A stretch of DNA of 64,000 nucleotides from Apiosordaria backusii (taxonomy: Eukaryota > Ascomycota > Sordariomycetes > Sordariales > Lasiosphaeriaceae), in assembly GCA_030549205.1 (NCBI GenBank), contig JAUKTV010000028.1:62001-126000 (forward strand), given 5' to 3'. Within the stretch, counting starts at the first letter, position 1. Each line of letters starts with the position of its first letter. The translations under genes and the position numbers were made by a program. This document shows positions 45,530 to 57,307 of this stretch, one piece after another. Below the pieces are notes generated by a model, which worked only from the letters and a program-made list of their open reading frames with translations, was not told where the DNA came from and did not search any database.

Positions 45530-46773
45530 CTTTCCTGTGATGTTTCGTATGAAAGGTGAGGACTGATCCACAAAAAAAAAGGTCAGACAAGTTCCAGAAC
45601 CCAGAGCAGCGGGTATGAAACAGAAGCATTCACAGTCAAGGTCACCAAACGCTCCGGCTATCGGTTGGATATGGGTTGAAGGGGGAAACTCCCGCCAACA
45701 CTTCAATGCAGGTTACCTATGTTGGTGGCAAACTTTACCGATCACCTTGATCATGACAGAACAGTACCACCATCCACACGGTTCGTTCCCTTGTTGTGCG
45801 GCAATTCCTTTTCCGAGGCGTCATGTTTCTGAATCACCAACCGTCGGTACCACGTAGATGCCTACCTGCATGTGTCTTGTGCATACCAACTCAATGTACC
45901 TCAGTGGTACCCATACAATCGTCTGAGGCTCGGGAGACATCAGCCAAGAGTAGGCTGGTATGGGTGATTGCTCTTTATCTCGCGTCGTGCTTCTAAAAGT
46001 GGTGATGTGTAGACAGCAGGATCATTTGGAGCTCCCGATAAGGTTGTGCGGACGTTATGTGAGGGCTCCGAGTCCCTGACCAGCAGGGCAACCGACGCAC
46101 TTTCTTTTCACTCACAGCGCGCCCCATGGGTTGGGTACCGATCGATAGCGCATCGGCGATCGCGACCCAGCCACCTAAGCTGTGCTACCTGAAACCTACA
46201 TCACAAGACCACTCTGTCAATGCAAGTGCCCGCCCGGTGCGACGAGTGCCACATCTTCGAACCAGGAGTGCGTGGTGAAAGAGCGGGGGATGTCGAGCAT
46301 TAATAGCTCATGAACCGAAGCCAACACAGGGTCACCTTCGCCATTGAAACTCGCATTTTATCTGGGGATTGTGGAAACGACAATCTTATAAACTAGGTAC
46401 CTACTGCCTACCTGAAACGCTTGATTACATCCATCAATCGAAATGCGTCCGCTCACAACCGCACCTCCTACTCCTCAGCTTGCTCGAGCCAAGCGCCTCG
46501 GTTCTTCAAACGTGTGCTCCAAGTCTGACGATGAAGGAAAGGGAGATAACGAGAATTGTAGCAATGCTGGCACCAACAACTGTTCCATTGCCCGGACAGG
46601 CTTGGCCATCCAAGAGTGCAAGCTGGATGCCGTGGCTCCCAATTGAGGCCGCGATAGTAACTCTGTCAGTACCTAACCGAAAAGCAATTGTTCGTGCAAG
46701 AACTGACAACGGTAGTAGTGCTGAGAGATACATGTAGCCACGGCATCATTGAGATCTGAGACTCGTTGGTGGA
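45530..46773. other. Intergenic, no gene supported
   Basis: Between the hydrolase start and the NLR stop codon. Short frames on both strands (up to about 120 codons at 46,369-46,737) lack domains and homology cues. Confidence 0.45.
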
Positions 46774-49700
46774 TTATGCGGAGGGGCGAAGCTCGTGCTT
46801 ATCTTTTGTAGCCTGAATGCCAAATGACCGGTACCAGAATGGAATTGCCTCTTCAAACTGTGACTCGCTTGCCACAGACGTGACTGTCCGAGATGATGAT
46901 TCTGTTTGTATTCGATGCTCATCAAGAATAGCCATTGCCTCCTCTCGGCTTGCGTGAGTTGCGTTATCGTTGTGTGCATTCTGGAGCTTGGCGTACTGAA
47001 AGAGAGAGCGCGCAAGCAGTAGTTTGGAGTCTGGGACCTTGCGGAACATCTTGATTGCTTGTTCCATGACATATCTGTAGTCGAATATCTGTCAGAAATG
47101 GAACAGCCTTTGCTGTAATACTCGTCACTTACAGAGCTTCATCGGATCCTTTGAGTCCCAATAGGACGCCATACGCGTGAAGAGCAGCAGCGGTTCCTTG
47201 GCTAGACCCAGAACTAGCGGAACGGATGTCAACAGCTTTGCGAATGAAGGCCTCTGCCTCATCAAGTAAGCCTTGACACTTTCGCGTTTCGCCGAGAGTG
47301 ATATAGCAACTGGTGTCCATCTCTCATTAGCAACTTTTGTGTCATGGGGGAGATGTACGGACCAGGGAGGCATACTCGGTTGCTAAAGAACTCTCTGGTC
47401 CCGTAAGTGCCTTGATCAGCTCAGTTGACTTGAGGGCAGCATTCCAGGCATCGTCGAGTTGACCAAGCATTAGAAAGGTTGTCGACATTAAACCTAGACT
47501 GTTGGCATAGCTGTTTTGATAAACTGTGAGGTTTGGTTGTGAGATAAAGAGTTCATCGGCCATCTTGCTAGCCTCCTCCAGAACAGGGAGTGCCTGCTGC
47601 GGCCTCCCTTGAGAGAGGTAACCATATGCAACGTTTCGTTTCATGTAGATGAGTTCTTTGTCGAGCTCCCCAAGGCTGCCTCTTGTCGCAATTGCGTCCA
47701 AAAAATGCTCAAGCGCTTGGTCACATTTTCCCAGTTGCATGCACAATCTTCCAAGACTGTTGGAAACATCCGAACGGAGCTTTTTGAGGTCGCGCGTTAT
47801 TTCCTCCAAAGAGGAGGCCCTAGTGCCACTGGACCCCGTGATCTCAAGCCCCTTGCGACATACGTCGCTGGCGACGTGAAGGAGGGTGTTGGAATCACTT
47901 AGAGCAACACGTTCAACCAAATACCTCCAAGGAGTTAATTAGAGATAAAAACAAATGTGGGTCAGGAGGGGGATTGTTGGAAGACACTGACCATGCAGCA
48001 CGCTTTAGCAACTGTCCAAGCACTAAATAAGTTGACATAGGATATAGGACAGATCCAGAGTATAACTCAGAGAGTCTGACCACATGGGGCAATACATCCT
48101 TGCACTTGGGCCATGAGTCAAGGAGCCGATCGCTCTCGTCGTAATCCGGAAATGATTCATCGATCAGTCCGACGGCCATTTCGAAAGAGTTGATGGTGTC
48201 TTCGAGAGAGGATCGATGTAGGATTGCCGCTTGTAGTAGACGATGCATACTGTAGTCGTGGCTTGTGGAGCCACCTGATAGAAGCGATTGGCGCAGTAGC
48301 TCCAGGAGGTTTTCATCTCTTCACATGTGGTCAGTTCACGGAGTCAATTTACGTGTCTCGCCACTCACCAATAGGTACTTACACCGTGGTAATACCCAGC
48401 TGCTGCTGAATGGTAGTGTTAGATCTGATGCCCATCAAGTCCTTCGGGATCGTGTCTGGGTCCAAATGCGCCAAGAACTGCGCCAACTTTTTGCCCGCTT
48501 GTCCAAGGGATAGGAACGAGTGCTCCCAAAGAGCTGAAGAACTCATGGGGTAATAATGATGATCCAACTGGGCCAGCTGATTTAATTCCGATCCGCTGTC
48601 GATAAAAGTGTTCGGCGAAGAGCAAAGTGACTGAAGCTCGGGCAATGGTACATCAAGCGCAAGCGCATACCGAAGCACTTGAGAAAGCGCTAATGGAAGC
48701 CCCCCACACGCCCGAGCAATTGAAGCCGCGTGTGACATACTGTCGTGGGCAGAGATATTATTTGGTGAGATGTTATCGAGAAGAAACTTTGCCCCTTCAC
48801 GCTCGTCAAAACATCTCAGGCGGATAGACCCTGAAATGGGCGGCTGGGTGAGGTTTTGATCACGCGTTGTGAGGATGATGGAGCCTTGACGACCGTGACC
48901 CGTGGGCCAGTACCCCTCCAGTGTCTGCGCAGATTCGACGTTGTCATAAATGAGAAGCCAGGAATGGTCTAAACTCGCATTAGCACATATTAACAAATCG
49001 GACAAAGATGACACTACCTGTCGTACTCAGCCATCTTTTGGTCACCTCTCGATTTGACTCAAGAGTCGCGGTATTTTCGCTGGAACTGGAACCCGAGCCC
49101 GGCATCAAACCTACTTCGAGAGCGATTTTCTCGTATGACTGCGCTAGCTTTAGGGGAGTCTCTGCTTGAATCCAAAATATGGCGTCGTATTCTGATAGAT
49201 GGGAATATGAAAACTGGAGTGCCAGCTGTGACTTGCCCACTCCAGCCTCACCAATAATACTCACGACGGAGTGGTTAGCCCGCTGATTCGCGCTCAGGAG
49301 GCTTGAGAGCTTCTCCAACTCCACAACCCGCCCAAAAAACTGGGGATTGGCAACCCAGGGAATTATTCGATATTTGACCGAGTTGAGCGAAGACATTGGG
49401 ACGGGGGAACGGATGGTCGCAATGCTCGCCATAATCTCGTCGTACTTGCGACTGGCTAGCTGCTGTGTCGCAAGATGTAGACCAACATTGGCCTCTGTGT
49501 CGATCCATGTGGTGTGTGCCTGAATGCTATTAAAAAGCGAAGCAAAGCTGTCCTGAAATCCACGACGTTCTTTGCACGGCCACACCACACGAAGTATGTT
49601 CACTGTGAATTAGAGGTTAAGGTCCTGTTTTGTTCCGAGTGTCCAGTGCACGTGTCTTACCGATCGGATGCCTTTTCAAGAAGATGGTTGCCTCGATGAA

Positions 49701-50160
49701 GAATCGTATAAGATCCTCATAGAGGCCACATATCGCGCTTTGGATTCGGTCAGTGATTAGGATCAATTCAACAAAACTCGTCACCCGAGGCATGTTTTTT
49801 GCAGCATGCTCCAAGACCTGCACGATTGTTTCAACATCGCCTTGGTGGTGGGCAGCGACCTTGGTTGAGGTACATGTTAGCCTCAGTTCAACTAAGCGGG
49901 TCTAGAGAAAATAGTACGTTGAAGTCTGGTGCAAGGGATAGCAGTGGATTCTTCATACCTCTAACAGTGTGTAAATGGAACCCCATATAAGACAGGAGAT
50001 CTCGGGATTCGAGTGGGCGAAGATCGAAATGGACCGTGAGAAGAATCTCAAGTGCTCGAGGAACGGGTTCAAGCGGCTGAGGAGTTTGGATGCTCTTCCT
50101 TTTGTAATGTTGTGTCCAGGGAAATTTTTTTCCGTTTTCAGACTCGCTTGCAGGGTGTGT
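46774..50160 (-). CDS. NLR protein: helical N-terminus, NB-ARC, TPR repeats; 5' end unresolved
   Basis: A multi-exon gene. Readable exons: about 50,160-49,959, 49,859-49,661, 49,602-49,018, 48,968-48,383, 48,318-47,992, 47,924 to about 47,350, about 47,309-47,133, and 47,074-46,774; introns 49-99 nt. The N-terminal helical domain (FAHSNPEISCLIWGSIYTLL and LYEDLIRFFIEAT) is of the kind found on many fungal STAND proteins. NB-ARC motifs are GEAGVGKSQLA (P-loop), WLLIYDN (kinase 2), GSIILTTRD and GGLPLAL. The C-terminal half is made of TPR-like helical pairs (SNSLGRLCMQLGKCDQALEH, KRNVAYGYLSQGRPQQALPV). Expected role: ligand-triggered oligomerising receptor in non-self recognition. No start codon is visible in the first readable exon, so one more 5' exon is needed. 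The intron near 47,310-47,345 has alternative sites. Confidence 0.8.
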
Positions 50161-50626
50161 GGCTAATGAGCGGCACCCCACCTGTTGAATTATCAGGGTG
50201 GTCAGGGCGGAAATTCAGGGGTATCAGGTGATTGGCAGAACAGGGTTATTAGGATTATCAGGGTCTGGGCGTCGCCGGACGGATTTTGATCAGGACATCG
50301 AACATCTGCAGCTTAATCAACACATTGCCCGCCCTACAGCTTCTCATGCTCCAATTGTAAGCGCTTCAACCTGTGATACTGTGGATACGTGGCTGTTGGT
50401 CTTTTCAACACCACCCCACCTCTCATTCTGACAAACTTATTTTCGGCTTTGGTTGAAAATAATTTTCATACTGCGTGGGGATCACATTTTAACTCGATTT
50501 AAAATTAGTTTACAGTTTCTGAAATATCGGGAGACAGTAGCTATAAAAGCTCTAAGCTATATCCATTTGACGCCGTTTGCTTCATCTACTACACTCCCAG
50601 TCTCCCATTTTATATTCGTATTCTCA
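50161..50626. other. Upstream region with missing NLR first exon
   Basis: Should contain the first exon and promoter of the minus-strand NLR and the 5' flank of the plus-strand small gene. Several TATCAGGG-like words recur at 50,190-50,260. I could not place the NLR start codon. Confidence 0.35.
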
Positions 50627-50926
50627 ATGGCTTCGTACCTACCCAGTTCCTTAGCATCAGCCGCTGCCATTGCGGGCCTAGTCACCGCAGTGAAATCATC
50701 GTGGGAGCTGTCTCGTATGATAAAGAAGAAATACGACCAGCGTGTGCTGAAAAATCAGGCAAACGATGTCATTATGAGACTACGTAGGGCTTTGCGAGAC
50801 GGCAGGATTTCCCATCAAAATTATAATTTCTGGAAGAAAAAGGTTATGATTGCTGTCTGGGAACAAGACCGTATGCTGACTCTATTGAGAGTATATCTAA
50901 GTATATATGCTTACTATCTATTTTAG
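50627..50926 (+). CDS. Hypothetical 99-residue helical protein
   Basis: The ATG at 50,627 (context CTCAATGG) starts a 99-residue protein: a hydrophobic Ala/Ser-rich N-terminal segment (YLPSSLASAAAIAGLVTAVK) followed by a basic, helical region rich in Lys and Arg (MIKKKYDQRV, MRLRRALRDGRI). The frame is open upstream without a better start. No family recognised. The nearby NLR and the amphipathic N-terminus make a membrane-active or truncated NLR-accessory protein conceivable, but this is speculation. Confidence 0.4.
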   Translation: MASYLPSSLASAAAIAGLVTAVKSSWELSRMIKKKYDQRVLKNQANDVIMRLRRALRDGRISHQNYNFWKKKVMIAVWEQDRMLTLLRVYLSIYAYYLF

Positions 50927-52642
50927 GATCTGCCCTTCTCGATATTAAGTCGTACTTATTATGGGATTAGATAGAGGGGTTATATGCAGATAAGTCGTAA
51001 AGGATAAAGTTCGATAGATTGTTGTAACTAGCTTCAAATTGAGATAATGGAAACCCTTCTTAAAACTTCAGGCATAATGAAAACAAACCATAAATTGAAT
51101 CGAACTTGCTTCTCTAATCTAAACGTTGCCCTCGGAAGAAGAAAAAATAATGGAAAATTGCCGGCTTTTTATATTCCTGAGCCAGTAAAATACTAGCTCC
51201 TGATTGGCCCAGTGGCCCTGGAAAATGTAAAAAGTGGGTCTTCCCACTGGGCCTTAATTGCTTGAGGCCCAGTGGGAGGTAATTGGAAGATGGTGGTTTG
51301 GATAGACTTAAGATTCGAATAAGGGCACTTGCTCGTTCTGTTTAATTTCCTAGAAACCTTGATGATCTTCCAATTAAGCTATTTACTATGGTAATCGCGA
51401 TAGTTAGTCTTCTTTCTTTCCGTCTTGTGTTGATATGTGGGTTGTGTAAATACTGGCCCGGGGAATATCTGGGCCCAGATCAACAGTGGAAGCCAGGGCC
51501 GGCAGTGAAAGCCACAGAAATTACAGTCATTTGGTTTCACAGCTTCCCGCTATGGCAGTTTAGGTACACATCTATTAAAACACACGCGGCAGTCAGTGCC
51601 GTGGACACGGAGATATCCTCTCTTGTATCCTGTTCCTTAACGACAAGTGTGAGGTAGAAGATGGTAAGCATGGCAAGTAAGGCAGCCGCAAGAACTGCAC
51701 GCCAAGATCTTACTGAAATAACAATTATGAACAGTGCGGTTAGTGAGGTCGATATTTGCTTTTATCAGCGTATGGCTGGCAGTCGGTTGACTGTTGCCTA
51801 CCTACCTAGTTGGGTGAGGTCGACTACTTGGCTTGTTCGTGGTCGACATTCTTCGAGAGGTAGACTACGTGTCCGACAACATTCTCCAGAGTAAGGTAAG
51901 ATTATAAAGAACTTCTCTGTATCCCCTGACGTCTGATGGGGGAGTATGGATTCTTATGCTCACAAGTGCTTTAAGATCGAGCATCACGACGCATGACCGT
52001 AAAGCGACACCCGAGACACCACAACTGACCGCAATCAAAGTACCCTGATCCAGGTTATCAACTGATACCTTCCTGATTCTGTCCCTCCCTGCCTTGGCCA
52101 ATCTGTCCGCGCGGCGAAACAGGTAAAGGTCATAGTCGAGTTCCGTTAGGCGTCAGGCGCCAGGTCACGAGTACATCGTCTGAGATCCAGATCCACGAGA
52201 ATCACACACAGTTTGAAGTACATTATACCCTGCCCCTGGAGGATACCACCCTCAGATGGTGCATCGCTACGCGTTCTGAGCGCAAGATGCTGCGTGGGGT
52301 AAAGCCTGTTATCGAATCGCCTCACTGTCAGTATCTCCTGCATTATGATCATATTCTGGCCTCCCCCCCTGGGGCCGTTATGCGTTGTTCCTTCCTTCCG
52401 TTATCCCCACCCGATCCTGTTTCTTTGGAGGCAGCCAAGAGCTCGCATCGTGACGGCATGTATAAGAACCTGCGATATGCCCGGTTTTTATTTCTGATCT
52501 TCTTTCCTCTCTTCTTTACTATCACTCATCATTACTACTTCCTATCTCTACTCTCATCACCACACTTCTTCTAAAGATCCGACGTTCCCCTATCTGTTTT
52601 CACCGTATCTTACTTTGCATTTCTGCCATCATCACCAACACC
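50927..52642. other. Intergenic, repeat-derived in part
   Basis: No gene. Contains the perfect 12 bp hairpin at 51,242-51,277 and related GGCCCAGTGG words at about 51,206-51,215, probably eroded transposon sequence. Confidence 0.4.
51242..51277. repeat. Perfect 12 bp inverted repeat with 12 nt loop
   Basis: TCCCACTGGGCC (51,242-51,253) and GGCCCAGTGGGA (51,266-51,277) are exact reverse complements. A further GGCCCAGTGG lies about 35 bp upstream. It could be a transposon end or a structured RNA element. Confidence 0.7.
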
Positions 52643-53967
52643 ATGACCAGCTTAACTACTTCTATCTCCTGCGCGTCTTCTGCGAGTATAAACCAAGCTC
52701 TCTTGCCAGAGGGTTGTGCGCGTGATACTTATAACGATGATACTAATTTTGCCGCCGACCCTGACTTGATACAATTCATGGACGCGTTTTTTTCATACTT
52801 GCAAAATCAACCCTCGATAGTTCGGTGTTGCCTTTCGACGTTGACATATTTTCACAACCCGACTTCCTGGATAGAATAAACTTAACTATCAATAAAGCGT
52901 CTCAGGACCCGGCGATCGAGAATGAGCTGGCCGAGCTATTTCGGATCGATGAGAACGTTTTGTTGGACCAGAATGTCACTCCGTCTCCCATGGACAACCC
53001 CGTCCATAGAGTATATCTTCCTCAACATACTTAGGGGCTGCTTATTTACGGGGACGTATCTCGAAACGACCAGGTATCTTACATTTCAGGGGATGAAAGT
53101 ATACCAAGCACCCATTCTCCTGTTACAAACACCTTCCCCACGGTACCTGTCCCGGCGGATTATCCGAGCCCCGACGCATCATTCCAGCGCCTCGATCAGG
53201 CAAGCACTGATTTCAACACACACATATCATCTTCCGACCCAACTGGCAATGCGATCCATCCAGCCTATACTATAACCTCAGTTTCCCCTGCACATGAAAC
53301 ATCTCAGCCGGTTAAATCGCCTCCCTATTCCTCAGCCTATTGCGAGACCACGCATCGCGGCCCTCAGAGCGCCGAAGGGCTGGTTAGCCACCCCGATACT
53401 CCATTTCAAGGAATCGACGAGCCGCCTCTCCGCGATAGTTCGCTGTCCGAGCGGATATCTAGCACGCTTATTGACGATTGCGGAACCCATATGACGGCAC
53501 GATCCTGTAGAGGGACGGACTCCATTGACGATAGCGCGGACGACACAGCTACGGTGTTTCTGGAAGAACAAAATCACAAGCGCGAAGATGATTCGAGTTT
53601 GCTAGCTGTCATATCTGAGCCTCTGGAATGCCGTTCGACAGCCACCACAGGCAGTCCTGAGCCCATGCTCACCCCTTCTGACACCGGGCCAGGCTCGAGA
53701 AAAAGGCAGGCCGATGTTGGTGCCGACAGCAGCAAGCCTCGTTTAAAAAAGCGCCGATGTCGTGACGTATCGCGCACTGGCAACAGCAAGGAGATTTTCG
53801 TCACACTGAGCGATGCCACGGACCGAGATGGATTTATCAAGGACTCATACCCTCTACACATTGACCGCCTGGAAATGTACCCTGATCCAGAAACGAGTTT
53901 CATGGTGAGTGTGACGATCCCCTACCCAGAATCTCTGAAAGGGATAGCAGTTGAAGGTAACTTCTGA
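52643..53967 (+). pseudogene. Broken gene of unknown function with nuclear-type basic region
   Basis: An ATG-led frame (from 52,643) shifts once between about 52,787 and 52,825, near a run of seven T, and then stays open to 53,967 except for one TAG at 53,032-53,034. One added base gives 442 codons including the internal and terminal stops. The N-terminal part is acidic and rich in Asp, Asn and Phe; the middle is Ser/Thr/Pro-rich; a bipartite basic stretch (SRKRQADVG then PRLKKRRCRD) looks like a nuclear localisation signal; the tail ends IPYPESLKGIAVEGNF. No family recognised. The TAG could be real decay, or an undetected intron could remove it. Position at the edge of a transposon zone favours decay. 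Confidence 0.45.
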
Positions 53968-54365
53968 ATGATAGATCGGTGCAGCCAAAAGGTGCACAAC
54001 AATAGACTTGTCTCAATCTCGTACTTGTAAGCTTGTACTCGAACTTGTATTGCAAACTGCGGAACTATCTACGAGCTATCTAGTTCCTCCGTATATATAG
54101 ACCAGTTGTTCACTTTCTTCACCGGTGATAATGTCGATTATCACCGTCTTCACAAGTGATACTCGTGAACCTGCCCATTATCACTGTCTTCACCCGTGAT
54201 AATGGTGAACCTCTTCCCATTGGTTACATACTGATTGGTCCGGACGGTATCCGCGCCCCACATGGCACCAGGGTCGTGACAGTGAGTTACCGCTGGGACC
54301 ACCGTCAGCATGTTTGGTTTGCCCATGGCCCGCAAAGTGAAAATCTCCTCGAGGATTTCGGAGTT
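53968..54365. other. Intergenic with tandem palindromic repeat
   Basis: Holds the 40 bp-period repeat at 54,117-54,212 (listed separately). No gene recognised. Confidence 0.5.
54117..54212. repeat. About 2.5 copies of a 40 bp palindromic tandem repeat
   Basis: Copies start at 54,137 and 54,177, each reading ATTATCAC(C/T)GTCTTCAC then GTGATA and GTGAACCT; a partial copy precedes them (CTTCACCGGTGATAATG). Each unit contains facing TTATCAC/GTGATAA arms. Confidence 0.75.
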
Positions 54366-55289
54366 ATTATTAATATTAAAAGTAAAATTTATTAATATTA
54401 AATATTAACGTTTTTTTAAAAAAATCGAAATTAATAATAAAATTATTATTATTATAATAATAAATATTTTATAAAAAGGTTTTAATATAATTAATAATTT
54501 ATTTATTAAATTTATAAAAGTGATACAGGATCAAGCCATATATTGACAGATAAGATAAGAAGTGTAGATTAGATAAGGAAGTGGGTCCACTTGCAGGTCC
54601 CTGCGCCCAATCAGGCCCACTTGTGGATACCTGACATGGAGCACAGGCCATCAAGCGGCCCTGCCAGCCCATTCACTGGTCGGCCTTGCAAGCAGTATAT
54701 CAACGCTGCCTTGCAAGCCGCTTCCACTTAATAAAAACATCCCACTTTACACCCACTTTTGCAGTCCCTACCGTGACTGTCACGGGCGGGACAGGCAGGC
54801 AGGTCCATAATCGTGATATTCAGCTAAACTACAGTCTGGGCTCTATTCCGTCAGGTACGGGCAGGCTCTAATAATAAGACGTAGCTCAAAGAGCTACAAA
54901 CAGGTCTCGCGACAGCGAGATGCAGAATCTTTTGGACGCATTGGCCCGTGCGCATCACGTGTGCTGCACGTGCCAAGCTCCATCAGTGGGTCAACGACGG
55001 TTACAGCGCAACCGCCGTGACAGTGACCACCGTATCTGTCACGGCGTATCATACCACTGCGAAAAACACCCATGATTGCTATCAAAAGCTACAAGTGATT
55101 AAAGCTGCCAGCTTCAATCACATCAGTGGTATATATGGTGGAGCACGACTAGTCGCGCCGTCACAGTATCAAAAAGATATTTTAAATTATATTATAATTT
55201 TATTTTTTTTATTAAAAATATTTAATATTATAATTAAAAAAAAAATTTTCTTTTAAAAATTAAATCTTTAATTTTATATAACGTGTAGT
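54366..55289. mobile_element. Nested transposon debris, partly AT-saturated
   Basis: Two AT-only islands (about 54,366-54,530 and 55,170-55,280) enclose less mutated sequence. Within it, CCGTGAC-T-GTCACGG (about 54,771-54,785) and facing GTCACGGCG ... CGCCGTCAC near 55,035 and 55,160 suggest inverted-repeat ends of a small DNA element. No coding sequence recognised. Confidence 0.45.
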
Positions 55290-55340
55290 TATCTCAGGGC
55301 AGTTTTGGTGGATGATCGTCCGGATGACCCGCAAATGACG

Positions 55341-55397
55341 GCCCTGCCCTGAAATAACACTTTGACGATACAGGGCAGGGCGGCCGCTAGGCCGCCC
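55341..55397. repeat. Two strong hairpins near the left end of the Crypton-like element
   Basis: GCCCTGCCCTG (55,341-55,351) pairs with CAGGGCAGGGC (55,371-55,381), and GGGCGGCC-GCTA-GGCCGCCC occupies 55,378-55,397. Both are perfect. Confidence 0.75.
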
Positions 55398-55823
55398 GGA
55401 AAAAAAATTTACAATGTCCCCCCGAAACCGCCACGCCGAGTGAGATCCGGCCATAAAAACTATACAAAGTAGGTAGCAGCAAAAGACGGCTCCGAGTCAA
55501 CGTACGGCGACTATTTCTTGTCGTGCATCGCCGTGGTTGCGGAGATACCCGCGATCGCAGGCTGTTCGTCCGGCTCTTTCAGCGGCCTTATCGGGGGGCG
55601 GCGGCTGCGGTGCCAGCGCGCTGGGCCCAGTAAATCTTAGCGGACTTTCAGCGGCCTTCCAGTGGCGGGGGGGATGAGCCATACCACCGTTAACTGAGTC
55701 TAGAAGTACATACATATGTCACGGCACAGTTATCACACCACACTTGCACTGATGAACGTAGCGGGTGTGTGTGCGATTAAACTATGGGCATTCGGAGTTT
55801 CAAGTTTCATTCAGAGACGGCCT

Positions 55824-57198
55824 CTACGTGTACGACTTCCGGGCCGCCTTTAACTGCTTTACGAGAGCGTTTAGCGAGAGATCACCGCCCTCAACCCGCT
55901 GCTTTTCAAGCTCATGGACCGCGTCCTCCTCCGGCCACCCCCTTACACCAGCGAGCCTTGTAACCTCGTCCACAACGACCTTCCGCATGGAGAAGAGTTG
56001 CCTCTCGTTACGTAGGCGCCATCGTGAGCCCCACCGCCTCTCCAGCTCGTCAACAGGGGGCATCATGGCGAACCCGTGGCGCCAGAGCCGGTAAAGGTCC
56101 CCGACGGTACGCAGCGTGCGTGGGAACCGTATCTGCGGCGGGCCTTGTTGTGCGACGGTCATGGCTGGCGCCCCGGACGCCGCAGGGCTCGAGACTGCAG
56201 CTACTGTAGCCGAGGCTGTAGCCGGATCTGGAGCCAGAGCGGCTCCGTAGTCCAGCGTAGAGACCGCTGTGAGCGGGGGCCCGGCCGACGGCGTTCCCGG
56301 TCTGCGGCGCGGTGGCTCGGGAGGCGATAGGCAGGCCTCGCAGCCCTGCCGGCGTGCGAACTGCTCGGTATGGTGCAGCCTCCCGCCGGGGGTAAAGGTG
56401 GTGACAACTTGGTACTCCATCCGGCGCATGTCGGCGATCTGGGCCCTTAACGACTTCACCTCCTGCACCAACTCGGAATGCCTTCTTTCCACCGCCCCCT
56501 CGACGGTAAGCTGATAAGCCGCGAGGCTCCTGAGCTTCTCAGAGACCTCGGGGATCACCTTCTCGATGGCTGTGCTGCGGTCGTCTCCAAAGCCCTCCTG
56601 CGCGGCCTCCCTGACCTTGACAGCAAAGGCGTTGAACTGGGGCGACCAAAACACCGGATCCCGGAAGACCGGGTGGCCCGGGTACTTGGCCATCAGGAAC
56701 ACGGCGTCCTGCAGCAGGACGTCTCGCAGCCAGTGCAACAGCTCGATGAACGCGCCGGTAGCCTTTTCTTCGGCCTCGAAATCACGCCAGCGGTCCAGTT
56801 GCGGCCATATCTGCGAGCGTAACCACGCCTCTGGCTGCACTGCTGCCCTTGGTACGTGGTAACTGCACCATTCCTATATTCGCGTCAGCTAACCACTGGG
56901 CTTCTATAGCAACGGGGGTAGGGGGGGGTAAATGCCGACTGACTATCCACTCGGCCTGCTTTGGTCCGTACGCCTTCCGCGTGTTCTTAGGCGTGAGGTC
57001 CTGGTCGTCGAGCAGATACCTCTCGACCACGGCCGAGACCTTTGTATTGACGCGCTGAACGAGACCCGGATCCAGCTGGTCCATCCTGACGACGGTCGAG
57101 GGTCGTTCTTGGTGAGTGAAGAGGAGCATCAGGGCTAGCCGCGCTAGCCCTGAGAAACACCCCTTGTTGCCGCTGATCTTGCTGGTCATCCGAGCCAA
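55824..57198 (-). pseudogene. Crypton recombinase remnant (core deleted, frame broken)
   Basis: The coding part of the element. The 138-codon and 338-codon frames overlap at 56,782-56,840 in different phases, so a single protein cannot be made without a frame change. The C-terminal GCR1-like domain is well kept and could in principle be expressed alone from a Met at the start of the second frame. Confidence 0.6.
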
Positions 57199-57307
57199 GC
57201 GGACCTAAAAGTTCAGGGCGGCTTTTCGCCGGGGGGACAGGGGCTGGGCTGTCACCCGCGCTAGGCGGGATGACCGTCACCCGGGCGCCGAGCCCTGAGA
57301 TACCGTA

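Larger units (their letters stand above)
55290..57302 (-). mobile_element. Crypton-type tyrosine-recombinase element, internally deleted
   Basis: Two overlapping minus-strand frames (57,198-56,782 and 56,840-55,824) encode pieces of one fungal Crypton-like protein. The first carries NTRKAYGPKQAEW, the start of the DNA-binding recombinase region; the second has WLRSQIWPQLDRW, a coiled region, a Pro-rich linker and a C-terminal domain resembling the GCR1-type DNA-binding domain (RTVGDLYRLWRHGF, WGSRWR, NERQLFSMRK). The recombinase core with its Arg, His and catalytic Tyr, normally a few hundred residues between them, is missing, so the element cannot move itself. The outer words TATCTCAGGGC (55,290-55,300) and GCCCTGAGATA (57,292-57,302) are 11 bp inverted repeats, odd for a Crypton, which normally lacks them. 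Confidence 0.6.

Noticed and set aside
46506..46733. 75-codon minus-strand frame with a hydrophobic segment
   Set aside because: No homology cue, and another frame on the opposite strand is equally open; too weak to call.
53010..53034. 24-60 nt intron removing the TAG in the unknown gene
   Set aside because: The only in-frame GT...AG pairs ending at this TAG are too short or have poor donors, so a splice explanation is not supported.
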